Assembly: GCA_016795425.1 (NCBI GenBank)
Contig: JAEUHG010000241.1
Span: 19,456-83,455, forward strand
Length of the DNA: 64,000 bases
Direction of reading: 5' to 3'
Source: Verrucomicrobiales bacterium
Lineage (GTDB): Bacteria > Verrucomicrobiota > Verrucomicrobiia > Limisphaerales > CAIMTB01
The position numbers were made by a program, and so were the translations under genes. Below are positions 43,734 through 53,156 of the stretch, piece by piece. Position 1 is the stretch's first letter; each line of letters opens with the position of its first letter. A model generated the notes under the pieces. It had not been told where the DNA came from and ran no database searches. It saw only the letters and a program-made list of their open reading frames with translations.

Positions 43734-44816
43734 ATGCCCATTCCCACGGTCAGCCCCGAAGCAGTGCAGAAGGCGAAAGATCAGCTCAACGCTCACCTGC
43801 TCGAGATCATTCATTGGCATTTCAGTCCGGAAACCGGCAGTCCCTTTTGGCTCGAGTGGGCCTCTAAGAATTGGGATCCGCGGAAGGAGATTCGGTCATT
43901 TGACGATCTGCTCAAGTTCCCGCATTTCCAGGACGAGTTCTTGAGGGATCTGCAGCCCGAGGTCTGGGTTCCGGCGGCCTTCAAAGGGCAGCCCTACAAC
44001 ATTTTCGAAACGGGCGGGACCACCGGGATGCCCAAGCAGCGCATCGGCTGGAACGACTACAAAGTCGATTACTCCGAGTTCAGCGATAAGATCTCTGACG
44101 CGCATTTTCCGCGGGGCGGGGCATGGCTGATGATGGGCCCGACGGGGCCGCGTCGGCTTCGCTTGGCGATCGAGCACCTGGCAAATGTCCGGGGCAGCTC
44201 GTGCTACTTCATCGATCTCGACCCACGTTGGGTGAAGAAGGTTCTGGCGGAGAAGAAATTTGACCAGGCCAAGGCCTACATGGCGCATGTCGTCGATCAG
44301 GCAGCGACGATTCTCAAGCACCGCAAGGTGACGGGCTTGTTCACCACTCCAAAGCTGCTCGAGGCCCTGGCGGAGAAGGTGAACCTGTGGGATGCCGGCA
44401 TTCGCGGCGTGTTCTGCGGCGGAACCTCGATGAAACCGCAGGAAGTCCGGTTCATCGTGGAGGAGTTGCTCGAGAACCGCATCGGATTCTATCCCACCTA
44501 CGGCAATACCCTGATGGGCCTGGCGGCCAGCGTTCCGTTGCAGCCCGAGGACCAGTTCAGCGTGACTTATTACGCGCCCCAACCTCGCGCTGTGCTCCGC
44601 GTGGTGAAGCCCAATGCGACGCAGGAGCTGGTCGGTTACGGCGAGTTTGGCCGGGTGGAACTGACCACCTTGACCAAGGAATTCTTCATGCCGCGGTTCC
44701 TCGAGCGCGATGAGGCGATCCGTCGCGCCCCGCGTCCGCCCTATGCCTGGGATGGCGTGGGCGATGTTCGGCCCTTTGGCGCGATGGAGAAGAACATCGT
44801 CGAGGGCGTGTATTGA
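43734..44816 (+). CDS. Adenylate-forming enzyme-like protein (AMP-binding, short form)
   Basis: A 360-residue protein of the ANL adenylation fold type. It has the phosphate-binding loop FETGGTTGMPKQR and later YPTYGNTLMG and a GYGEFGRVELTTL region, as in EhpF/PaaK-like adenylate-forming proteins. It is shorter than full synthetases (about 500-600 residues) and has no C-terminal domain with the usual catalytic Lys. The carboxylate substrate is unknown. The ATG start is 255 bases after the HEAT gene; a longer in-frame start at 43488 runs through the G-rich hairpin and is unlikely. Confidence 0.65.
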   Translation: MPIPTVSPEAVQKAKDQLNAHLLEIIHWHFSPETGSPFWLEWASKNWDPRKEIRSFDDLLKFPHFQDEFLRDLQPEVWVPAAFKGQPYNIFETGGTTGMPKQRIGWNDYKVDYSEFSDKISDAHFPRGGAWLMMGPTGPRRLRLAIEHLANVRGSSCYFIDLDPRWVKKVLAEKKFDQAKAYMAHVVDQAATILKHRKVTGLFTTPKLLEALAEKVNLWDAGIRGVFCGGTSMKPQEVRFIVEELLENRIGFYPTYGNTLMGLAASVPLQPEDQFSVTYYAPQPRAVLRVVKPNATQELVGYGEFGRVELTTLTKEFFMPRFLERDEAIRRAPRPPYAWDGVGDVRPFGAMEKNIVEGVY

Positions 44817-44963
44817 GGCGCGGTGTGATGGTGGGGTGCGATTTCCGGGCGCGCCCAACGGGGTTGCGAGATGCGACGCTCGACCGAGCGATCGTTTCGC
44901 CTTGAACATTGCGGACGGGAGGCGTCCCCCGGCGAGGTCACCGTCCTGGTAAGAAATGCGCGC

Positions 44964-46955
44964 CTAAAACAAGCGTGGTCCGGTGCTGGGGATCGGTGTG
45001 GGCCAAACCCAATCACCGTGGGTGTTATTCTCCTCGCCGCGCTTCATGGTTCCGCCGTCGTCGCGTCCATTGAGACCGACGGACCACAGTTTGAACCAGC
45101 CGTCGTCGGTGCGTTGGTAGTGCAGGGGTTGGCGGTTCATGGGATCGACGGGGATCGTCGGAAGGAAGTCTGGAACGAGGGCGGCGAGTTGCTCGGGGAA
45201 GACGCCGTGCTTCAGGCGATGGCGTTCGAGAGCGCAAGCCGTGTCGGCCAAACGGGCCGTGACCACTTGTCGCGCGGCCTTGCCCTGAACATTGGCGAAG
45301 GCCGGAGCCAACATGGCGGGGAGGATCGAGTGCGGCGTGGCAGGTCGGAGGCCCATCGACCGGAGGAAATCCTCCGTGGACACCAGGTTGGTGAGGGAAG
45401 TCGGCCAATTGGGGGATTGGATTTCGGCGTCGATGCGATCGAAAAGCCGGTGGTGATGGATTTGATTGCGACGGAACATGCCGCGCGGGGCGACGGCCGG
45501 CAGACGTGGGAATGGGTCCATGGCCGGGTTCATAGTCGACTCGGTTTGATCCTGAACCCACAAGGCGTCCTGCTGCGCCGAGCTTCCGAGCATCTGATCA
45601 TACATGCGATGGCCGTAGATCCGTTCGCCCTGAAAGGCGAAGCGGAGGGATTCCCGGAACTCGTCGGCACGGAGTATGCCTTGGAGCTCGACGATCTGGG
45701 CATCCGACCAGGCGTGGGCGGCGAGCCCTTCGAAGACCGAGTTCACTGCGATGGCACTCTGGGCGATGCGAATCAGCACCGTCATCACCGTGGGTTCTTC
45801 GGAGACCGCTTCGGCGAGTCGAAACAGGGTGAGGGTATCGGCGAAGGCGCCCGACGCATCACCTTTGGCGAGGCGAGCGGCGGCTCGCACTCGATACAGG
45901 GTGCTGAAGTTCTTGAGGTGCCCCAGGTGCGGCATGAACCCGATCTCGATCGGGATGTTGAATCGACTGCGCGGTCGACGCGACGCTGTGGAGATCTCTG
46001 AAAGTTCGGGCTCGTAGCGGCGAAGGAACCCCAGGATTTCCTCGGCGGGATCCTCGATCTGCAACGCTTGGATCTGTTCCCAAGAAAGGGGTGGATTGGT
46101 GGGACCGGAGCTCTTCCCGGTCGCGGACGGCAGATTGGTCAAACCGTAGCGTTTCAGGAGCTCCGGCGAGATCGGGGTCGACTCCGGGAACGGCTTGGCG
46201 CGCATCCCGCGCGCATAACTGTCGAGATTCAACCGACTGCTATTGGTTTCGTTGCGCGACGACTTTTTGGATTCTCCGAGACGAATCGGCTGAGGGAGGT
46301 AGATCGATTGGATGCGTTGTCGTCCGTTCGGATCCTTCCATTTCAATTCGGAACGACCATTGGTCACCGCGATTTCATAATCCCAGGCGGCCCGCAGCAG
46401 CGGGGTCATGGCGAAGTTCTGGTCGTCGGCCGGCGGCGCCGTCAGCAGTTGCTCGCGGGTGAGTGGGGTGCCGCGACGCACCAGTTCGGCGTGAGTTCGA
46501 TTCCAGGCGGCGGTGCCGAGGGCGTTGTCGATGGCGAGCGTGAGAGCGATCGGGGTGAGGAGAAAGACGACTCCGGCGTAGAACGGGCCAATGAGCCAGC
46601 GTTGCCACCAGCGGGTTGGGGGCGGCGGCGACGGTTCGACGAGCCCTGCGGATCGCAGTCTGGCCGCGCGACGATTCCAGGCGGTGGCGCTGACCAGGGT
46701 GTTAAAAACACCCATGGACAGGCCGATCGCCGCGCACCATTGGACCGGCCACCAACTGCCTCCCATGACGGGGTTCGATCGGAGGAGCACCGTGAAGAGC
46801 AGGCCGATCAAGGCCGCGGCGGAGGTGGACAAACCGACGATCAACGTGAAGGCGCTCAAGGTGAAGCGTTGGTCCGGGCGCGGTTTGAATCGGGCCAAGC
46901 CCCACCAGCCGATGCGAGAGTCACTGCACGCATCCAGGAAGCGTTGAAGGGTCAT
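44964..46955 (-). CDS. Membrane protein with prepilin-like C-terminal motif (operon with sigma)
   Basis: A 663-residue protein not assignable to a known family. It has three likely membrane helices (about 30-58, 68-90 and 125-150), then a long soluble part. The C-terminal part (about 580-660) has LERHRLKHGVFPEQLAALVP and LPTIPVDPMNRQPLHY followed by LWSVGLNGRDDGG, a pattern seen at the end of many PVC pseudopilin-like proteins. It is the third gene of an operon whose ATG overlaps the TGA of the gene upstream (ATGA). A function in envelope or surface structure under sigma control is inference. Confidence 0.6.
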   Translation of the reverse strand: MTLQRFLDACSDSRIGWWGLARFKPRPDQRFTLSAFTLIVGLSTSAAALIGLLFTVLLRSNPVMGGSWWPVQWCAAIGLSMGVFNTLVSATAWNRRAARLRSAGLVEPSPPPPTRWWQRWLIGPFYAGVVFLLTPIALTLAIDNALGTAAWNRTHAELVRRGTPLTREQLLTAPPADDQNFAMTPLLRAAWDYEIAVTNGRSELKWKDPNGRQRIQSIYLPQPIRLGESKKSSRNETNSSRLNLDSYARGMRAKPFPESTPISPELLKRYGLTNLPSATGKSSGPTNPPLSWEQIQALQIEDPAEEILGFLRRYEPELSEISTASRRPRSRFNIPIEIGFMPHLGHLKNFSTLYRVRAAARLAKGDASGAFADTLTLFRLAEAVSEEPTVMTVLIRIAQSAIAVNSVFEGLAAHAWSDAQIVELQGILRADEFRESLRFAFQGERIYGHRMYDQMLGSSAQQDALWVQDQTESTMNPAMDPFPRLPAVAPRGMFRRNQIHHHRLFDRIDAEIQSPNWPTSLTNLVSTEDFLRSMGLRPATPHSILPAMLAPAFANVQGKAARQVVTARLADTACALERHRLKHGVFPEQLAALVPDFLPTIPVDPMNRQPLHYQRTDDGWFKLWSVGLNGRDDGGTMKRGEENNTHGDWVWPTPIPSTGPRLF

Positions 46956-47587
46956 ACGATTGGCTCCGGTTCATGAGGGGAATTCGTGTCGGACCGCGCG
47001 ACGTGCCCGTCCCGAAATCCACGGGGCAGACGTGCGCGAGGCCGCGGTTCCGAGGGAAGGGCGGGTGGGACGGGCGACGCGGCGTCCGGTGGCGCACGAT
47101 GAGTCTGGGGGGGATGGAAGTCAGACGGGATTACGGCGCCGAGGTTGGCAAAATCGCCAAGCGCACGCTGGCTTTCGCGGATCTCGGCGAGAGCGGCTTC
47201 GGAGAAGGGCGGCTGGCGTGGGGCGGCGGTGAACGCGCCGCGCGGGATGGAGTATTGATTCAGCGCGAAGGCGAGGATCCACGCCGCGGCGGTGAGGGAC
47301 CATCCGGAGGAGAGGTGAGCAACGAGGCGCTGCAGCCAGGGAATGGCGGGCGCAGCGCCGTGGAAGCTTTCAGGATGGCGGCGTTGCCCGTTCACTCGGT
47401 CGCGAGAGGTTTCGGTTGCCGGTTCCGATGCCGACGCCGAAGCGGCTGCCCGGCGAAGGATGGACTCGCGCCATTCCGCGGGCGGTGGTCGCAGACGCTG
47501 GGAGGCGAGCAACGATTCGAGACCCGGAAGATCCGTGGCGTCACCAGGGTCGGGACCGGGCGGTGGTCGTTGGCGGGGAGGTTTCAT
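46952..47587 (-). CDS. Putative membrane-bound anti-sigma factor
   Basis: A 211-residue Pro/Arg-rich protein with one possible membrane helix (about residues 93-112, SLTAAAWILAFALNQY). The N-terminal part has short helix-forming stretches such as LPGLESLLASQRLRPPPAEWRESILRRAA, similar to the N-terminal regions of membrane anti-sigma proteins, but no zinc-binding HxxxCxxC motif is present. Position between the sigma gene and a membrane protein, with 4-base overlaps at both ends, is the main reason for the call. Confidence 0.5.
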   Translation of the reverse strand: MKPPRQRPPPGPDPGDATDLPGLESLLASQRLRPPPAEWRESILRRAAASASASEPATETSRDRVNGQRRHPESFHGAAPAIPWLQRLVAHLSSGWSLTAAAWILAFALNQYSIPRGAFTAAPRQPPFSEAALAEIRESQRALGDFANLGAVIPSDFHPPQTHRAPPDAASPVPPALPSEPRPRARLPRGFRDGHVARSDTNSPHEPEPIV

Positions 47588-48093
47588 CGGATCTCGTCGT
47601 AGAGGGGACGCAGTCGGGGCCGAAGTTTGTCCATGGCGTAGCGGTACCGACTGGCGGCGGTGTTGAGGGGGATGCCGAGGACGTCGGCGATGGCGTCGAA
47701 AGTGAGGCCTTCCCAGAGTTTCAATTGCAGGACGGCGCGTTGTTCCGGGGGCAATTCGGCAAGGGCCGCTTCGATCTGCCGTTGCACGATCGCCTGGTCT
47801 GGATTGGGTTCAGGTTCGAAAATGGAAACCGCTTCCTGGGCCATGGCGTCCTGGGTCCGACGCCTTGAGGCGCGGCGGCGTATGGCATCGACGGCGAGAT
47901 TATGGGTCAGGCGCAGGAGGAAACCGCGGACATCCACAACGCCTTGAAGGATGTGCGGCCGGGAGGCGAGTCGGGTGAAGACTTCCTGGAGGATGTCGCG
48001 GGTATCGCTTTCGTCCCGGGTAAAATTCAACAAGAAGGCGAACAACGCCGACGCGTGGTCGTCGTAGAGCCGGTCGAGTTCGCCGGGTGGCAT
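47584..48093 (-). CDS. ECF sigma-70 family RNA polymerase sigma factor
   Basis: A 169-residue ECF sigma factor. Region 2 has LYDDHASALFAFLLNFTRDESDTRDILQEVF (core binding and -10 recognition) and region 4 has LPPEQRAVLQLKLWEGLTFDAIADVLGIPLNTAASRYRYAMDKLR (-35 recognition helix-turn-helix). It heads a three-gene minus-strand operon with overlapping ATGA junctions. The regulon and signal are unknown. The gap upstream (376 bases) must hold its promoter, but no clear ECF-type sequence was found. Confidence 0.92.
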   Translation of the reverse strand: MPPGELDRLYDDHASALFAFLLNFTRDESDTRDILQEVFTRLASRPHILQGVVDVRGFLLRLTHNLAVDAIRRRASRRRTQDAMAQEAVSIFEPEPNPDQAIVQRQIEAALAELPPEQRAVLQLKLWEGLTFDAIADVLGIPLNTAASRYRYAMDKLRPRLRPLYDEIR

Positions 48094-48469
48094 GTCACCG
48101 AGGGGACGTGGTGGCCATGGAAATTTGTCTGAGTCTTTTGCGCAAGGCTGGGGAGGTGGGCATCGCCATTCCGGAAAAGCGGTAGGGGGCTACCGCAGTC
48201 CCACGACGCTTCGCGCCTGTCCGCACCCTGGGCTGGGCAAGCGCTTGTCGATTTGTAGTGCGGGAGCCCTGTCCGGCTTTGACAGAGGACGTCGTCCAGA
48301 CAACTCGGATGCGCCCGTGGCAAGAAACCTTGCTTCGTTTCCCTGGTGTTTCTTTTAGCGAGAGCACGGTTTGGAGCGGTGCGTGAGTGATGCAGGATTC
48401 TACTGGTAGTCGCTGAAAATCGAGGGACACTAGTTCTCCGTTTCGTCGGCAAGGGAGGCGAAGTCAGTC
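48094..48469. other. 376-base non-coding region with palindromic REP-like element
   Basis: This lies between the divergent sigma operon and the small 80-residue gene. It contains a perfect 7-bp palindrome GCGGTAG-GGGG-CTACCGC (48179-48196) and a 5-bp one CTGTC-GACAG (48269-48285). No ORF here looks coding and no promoter is convincing. Confidence 0.55.
48179..48196. repeat. Palindrome GCGGTAG/CTACCGC
   Basis: A perfect 7-base inverted repeat with a GGGG loop. The setting (intergenic, GC-rich, short palindrome) is that of REP-like elements, but only one copy is visible in the window. Confidence 0.5.
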
Positions 48470-48712
48470 ATGAGTGAGAATACCTCGTTCAAGGCCCGGG
48501 TTCGGCGCCGTCTGATCAAGGCGGTATCCGATTTGTATCCGGAGGTCGAGATCGTGCGCGCTCGGGCCTGGGTGGCTCGCGAACTGCCGGCCGGACAGCG
48601 TTGGATGGCCGATGAGCGAAGCCTGGGAAAAGGGACCCACGATGCCTACGTGGTGATCATCAAGCGGAAGCCGGAATCCACCCCGGGGCCGACGCCCAAG
48701 AACCCGAGTTGA
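48470..48712 (+). CDS. Small basic hypothetical protein
   Basis: An 80-residue protein with a strong ribosome site (GGGAGG, 13 bases before the ATG). It begins MSENTSFKARVRRRLIKAV and is basic at both ends with a central VEIVRARAWVARELPAGQRWM stretch. No known family is recognised. No signal peptide or membrane helix is seen. A perfect hairpin follows its stop. The codon pattern is like the neighbours, so a real gene is likely. Confidence 0.6.
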   Translation: MSENTSFKARVRRRLIKAVSDLYPEVEIVRARAWVARELPAGQRWMADERSLGKGTHDAYVVIIKRKPESTPGPTPKNPS

Positions 48713-48715
48713 GCC

Positions 48716-48736
48716 GAGTGAGGGGCAACCTCACTC
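48716..48736. terminator. Hairpin after the 80-residue gene
   Basis: A perfect 8-bp stem GAGTGAGG / CCTCACTC with loop GGCAA begins four bases after the stop and lies before the convergent tRNA. No T-run follows, so intrinsic termination is only possible, not certain. Confidence 0.4.
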
Positions 48737-48767
48737 TATCCCCACCCACTCCTCCTTCGAAGGTGGA

Positions 48768-48844
48768 TGGTCGGGACGACAGGATTTGAACCTGCGACGT
48801 CCTGGTCCCAAACCAGGTGCTCTACCAGGCTGAGCTACGTCCCG
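48768..48844 (-). tRNA. tRNA-Pro (anticodon TGG)
   Basis: A 77-base cloverleaf on the minus strand: acceptor stem CGGGACG / CGTCCCG, D-arm TAGCTCAGCCTGGTAGAGC, anticodon arm CCTGG-TTTGGGA-CCAGG with anticodon TGG, T-arm GTTCAAATC, discriminator A and a genomically encoded CCA end. It decodes proline CCN codons. It lies 19 bases downstream of hprK on the same strand. Confidence 0.97.
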
Positions 48845-48863
48845 ACGCGCTCGATGGGCGGAG

Positions 48864-49897
48864 TCAAGCAGTGCCCCTGCGCGGGCGCAATGGCGATCTG
48901 GCGGGAATTTGCTTCTGGGACTCGATCTTAGCCTGGATGCGTTGGCTGAGGATCTCGCCGGCATTGTGGCCGGTCTCGTGCAGTTTGACCTGCAGGGCGG
49001 CGACCTCGATGAGCCGTGCCAGGTCCCTGCCCGGCCGCACCGGTATGGTGATGTGAGGCACTTGAATGCCGAGGATTTCCTGGTACTGGCGGTCGATGCC
49101 GAGGCGGTCGACATCACTCACCTCGGCCCAGGGTTTGAGTGTGACGATGAGATCGACGCGTTTGTGGTCGCGCACGGCGCGGACCCCGAACATGCGGGCC
49201 ACATCGACGATGCCGATGCCGCGCACTTCCATGAGGTGCTGTGCCATCGGGTTGGGGGTGGCCTGGAGCTCGCGGTCATCGTGCAACCGGACGCGGACGA
49301 CATCATCAGCGACGAGGCTATAGCCGCGTTCAATGAGGGCGAGGACCGACTCGCTTTTGCCGATGCCGCTTTCGCCCTGGATGATCACGCCGATACCGAG
49401 GATGTCGACCATGCTGCCGTGCATGGAGGTGCGCGGGGCGGTCATCGTCTCCAAGGCGAGGGTCGCCTTGTTGATGAACTTCATGGTGATCTGGCGGGTG
49501 CGAAACACGGGGATGCAGGCCGATTCGGCGGCTGCGATCATGCCGGGGTCGGGACGGAGGCCGCGCGCGAGAACGACGCAGGGGACCGTCGGGGTGAAGA
49601 GGATGGAATAGGCACGTGCGCGCATCTCCGCGGATTGTTCGCGCAGGTAGTGCAATTCCATGCTGCCAAGCACCTGGATCCGGTGGCAGGCGAAGTAGCG
49701 GGTGTGACCGGCGAGGGCGAGTCCGGGGCGGTTGAGGGTGGGTTCCCGGATGAGCCGTTTCAGGCGTTGTTCGCCGCAGAGCCGATTCAATTCGAGGCGA
49801 TCACCGTATTCGCGAACGAATTGTTCTACGGTGACCTGAGGGACGACGACATCGCTTATGGCGCGCATGGTGGGGCTCGGGTTGCCTGGGGTTTCGG

Positions 49898-49901
<4 letters not shown>
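48864..49901 (-). CDS. hprK: HPr kinase/phosphorylase
   Basis: A 345-residue HprK. The N-terminal domain is followed by the conserved HGSMVDILGIGVIIQG block (His161) and Walker A GESGIGKSES (about 176-185), then LVADDVVRV and the family signature MEVRGIGIVDVARMFG. The enzyme phosphorylates and dephosphorylates the Ser46 site of HPr, linking carbon status to other functions. Its GTG overlaps the lptB stop (GTGA), so it is coupled to the LPS-export genes. No HPr or other PTS gene is in the window. Confidence 0.95.
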
Positions 49902-50620
<719 letters not shown>

Positions 50621-50652
50621 GGCGGTTTGCCGAAGAGACAAGAGCGGCAGGG

Positions 50653-52623
50653 TCAGGATTTTGGCGGGACGGAACGCACCGTTTGCGAGGGGATGCTCAT
50701 GCGTTTGACCGGACCCTCGACGCGTTGGCGACCGGTTTCGGGCTCGAAACCGATCGCCGTGTTCGGTTCACCGACGATGATCAATCCCTCCGACGTCGTG
50801 AGTTCCGCGTCCTGGGTGAGCCGAAGAACGCCCTCGGCGGCGCGGTACTTCAGGAGTCCACCGGTCGCGCGAACCCCGGTGTTTTCAATTTTGACACGTC
50901 CCGCCGCATCAAGGGCAACAATCGTATCCCGCCCGGGTTCCAGTTCGGCCTGGGCGCTGTCGGCGACCACAGTCCAGCGATTGGAGGCGCCCGGAGCCGC
51001 GGCAGCCGTGCCAATGCGATGGGGCGCATGGGTGTTGGTATGCGACGTGCGGGCGAGGAAGGAGAGTTGGACGTCCTTGCGAACGTGAAGGGTCCGGAGT
51101 TGGGAGTTGGTGGTCAGGGCAAGATCGAGTTCCGCGCCGCGGAGGTTCCATTCGGGTTGAGAGACCGTGACACCGTCGGAGAATTTGGCATCGCTGCCTT
51201 CGAAGCGGAGTGTGCCGGCTTGGAGGCGGATGGGAGGCGCATTGGTGGGGCCGGTGGGAGATCGCCACTCGACCTGGACCTCACCCAGGACGTGGAAGGC
51301 GGTTTGATCGGGAAGGATGACGAACCGTTGACCTTGGCCGCGATGGCCTTCCGCGATCCAGGACGGGTGCTCGGTGACTTCGATGCGCGGGTGTTCGCCG
51401 ACCGCGTAGGTCATGCGTTCGCCGCGAAGTTCGACCCAGCGTCGTGCCAGGGCAATTTGGCTGAGAACATGGCCGGTGGCGGTGATGAGGTGCAGGGATT
51501 CCGGGGCGGCGGTGGTGCCGGGTGCGAACTCGGCGACCACACGATCGGCCTTCAATTCGAGAGTATTGGTTTGGGTGGCGGTGACGCCGCCGGAGAAGAC
51601 GACTTCGCCGGGGCGTGCCTCGATGCTGTCGCAGGCGATATCGATCGGTCGCCGCAATCGAGAAGCGCCGGTCGCGGGATTCTCAGCATTCTTTCCCACA
51701 TTACCGAGCAGTCGGAGTCGAGCGTTTCCGTGGGCGCTATAGGCTTCGCGGTCGGGGAAGAGGGTGAGTCGATCGGCCGAGCCGGAGACCGAGGTGGATT
51801 CCCAAGTGGGATGGCCATTGAGTTCGATGGCCTCGCCCTGCGGAGTGGCCTGGTACTCGGCAGTTTCGCCGGACGCTCGGGCTTCGCGACCGGCTCGGAG
51901 GAGTTCAATGACGACCTGATTGCGAGCGCGGATGGCATCGGGGCGTTCGACCTCGGAGCCGAGGCGGGAGGTAAGTTCGCCGGCGGAGAGGCGGGCACGT
52001 CCGGGTTGGTGCGCGATGCAATGGTCCTGGAACCGTGTGTCGCCCGTCTTGAGATTGTATTCCAGGCGTCGGGCGGTGATTTCAACCGGGGGCTGGTTCG
52101 AAGCCGCGCCGGGACGGCGCAGGACCGTTCGGACTTGATTCGAGATGATGAGAAGTCCGCCTGCCTGATCCCACGACCATCCCTCGCCGGATACGGTGAA
52201 TCGATCGTTGGGACCGCGCAGAGTCAAGGTCCCGGGCGAGGAGGCCGCGCTCTTGGCGGAGTCAAAGAGGGCAGTGGGCGATTCGACGATGAGATCGACC
52301 TGTTGGTCGGGTTGATAGCGGTAGGTTTCCAGTCGGAAACCGGTGACGGAGAGTTGGCCGGCGAGCAGAGCCGGTTTGGCTTCCTGGCCGCTGACCAGGG
52401 CGACTCGGCGATTGGCTTCTGTGAGGGGCAGCTTGAATCCGCCTCGGACGGTGACTTCGGGCAGAGCCGATCTCGGCTGCGCCAGCGTGTGGGTCGGCGT
52501 GACGAGGGATAGAAGGAGGAGACCGAGACCGAGGAAAACGGACGCCACCTGCGGGCCTTCACGGGCCGGTGAGTCGGACCGGATTCGAATCGGACAACCG
52601 AGGATGGAGCGTGGAGTTGGCAT
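50653..52623 (-). CDS. lptA: Large LptA/OstA-like periplasmic protein
   Basis: A 656-residue exported protein. An N-terminal hydrophobic stretch (about residues 28-48, LGLGLLLLSLVTPTHTLA) looks like a signal sequence, followed by repeated beta-strand units such as ITARRLEYNLKTGDTRF, IDIACDSIEARPGEVVFSGGVTATQTN and LKADRVVAEFAPG, the pattern of OstA/LptA and LptC domains that line up LPS across the periplasm. Escherichia coli LptA is about 185 residues; this protein is three times longer and may combine LptA and LptC functions. Its ATG overlaps the kdsC stop (TAATG). Confidence 0.78.
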   Translation of the reverse strand: MPTPRSILGCPIRIRSDSPAREGPQVASVFLGLGLLLLSLVTPTHTLAQPRSALPEVTVRGGFKLPLTEANRRVALVSGQEAKPALLAGQLSVTGFRLETYRYQPDQQVDLIVESPTALFDSAKSAASSPGTLTLRGPNDRFTVSGEGWSWDQAGGLLIISNQVRTVLRRPGAASNQPPVEITARRLEYNLKTGDTRFQDHCIAHQPGRARLSAGELTSRLGSEVERPDAIRARNQVVIELLRAGREARASGETAEYQATPQGEAIELNGHPTWESTSVSGSADRLTLFPDREAYSAHGNARLRLLGNVGKNAENPATGASRLRRPIDIACDSIEARPGEVVFSGGVTATQTNTLELKADRVVAEFAPGTTAAPESLHLITATGHVLSQIALARRWVELRGERMTYAVGEHPRIEVTEHPSWIAEGHRGQGQRFVILPDQTAFHVLGEVQVEWRSPTGPTNAPPIRLQAGTLRFEGSDAKFSDGVTVSQPEWNLRGAELDLALTTNSQLRTLHVRKDVQLSFLARTSHTNTHAPHRIGTAAAAPGASNRWTVVADSAQAELEPGRDTIVALDAAGRVKIENTGVRATGGLLKYRAAEGVLRLTQDAELTTSEGLIIVGEPNTAIGFEPETGRQRVEGPVKRMSIPSQTVRSVPPKS

Positions 52624-53156
52624 TACGCGAGGTATTCCCGGACGATGCGTTGCCAGCGACCCTGGGCGCGCAGAATGGCTTCGATGATTTCCCGGACGGC
52701 ACCTTGGCCTCCGGCGAGTTCAGTGACGTAGTGGGCGCGGGCGAGGGCTTCCGGGTGACCGGGAGGGACGCAGACCGCCACGCCGGCCCGTTCGAGGGGT
52801 CCAAGGTCGACGATGTCGTCTCCCATGTAACAGACCTCGTCCCAGGAGCAGCTTTCGGCCGTCAGGACCTTTTCGATGGCGGCGACTTTCGAGCCCTTCT
52901 GTTGGATAAGAAAATCGACGTTGAGTTCCTCGGCGCGAACGGTGGTGGCGACCGAGGGTCGCGCCGACACCCAACCGATCTTAAAGCCTTCACGGCGCCA
53001 CACGGCGATGCCCAGACCGTCGCGCACGTTAAACCGCTTATACTCGCCCGGCTGTCCGACGTAGATGGAGGCGTCCGTCAGGATGCCATCGACATCGCAA
53101 AGCAGGAGTCGAACGCGCGCAAGGCGCGCTTGGAGTTCCGCGGAAATCTCACGCAT
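52623..53156 (-). CDS. kdsC: 3-deoxy-D-manno-octulosonate 8-phosphate phosphatase KdsC
   Basis: A 177-residue HAD-type phosphatase with LLCDVDGILTDASIYV (Asp21 and Asp23, nucleophile and acid), FNVRDGLGI and the GDDIVDLGPLERAGVAVCVP motif, which is diagnostic for KdsC. It removes phosphate from KDO-8-P to give KDO for LPS inner core. It overlaps kdsA by 8 bases and the lptA-like gene by one base, so it is the second gene of the operon. Confidence 0.95.
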   Translation of the reverse strand: MREISAELQARLARVRLLLCDVDGILTDASIYVGQPGEYKRFNVRDGLGIAVWRREGFKIGWVSARPSVATTVRAEELNVDFLIQQKGSKVAAIEKVLTAESCSWDEVCYMGDDIVDLGPLERAGVAVCVPPGHPEALARAHYVTELAGGQGAVREIIEAILRAQGRWQRIVREYLA

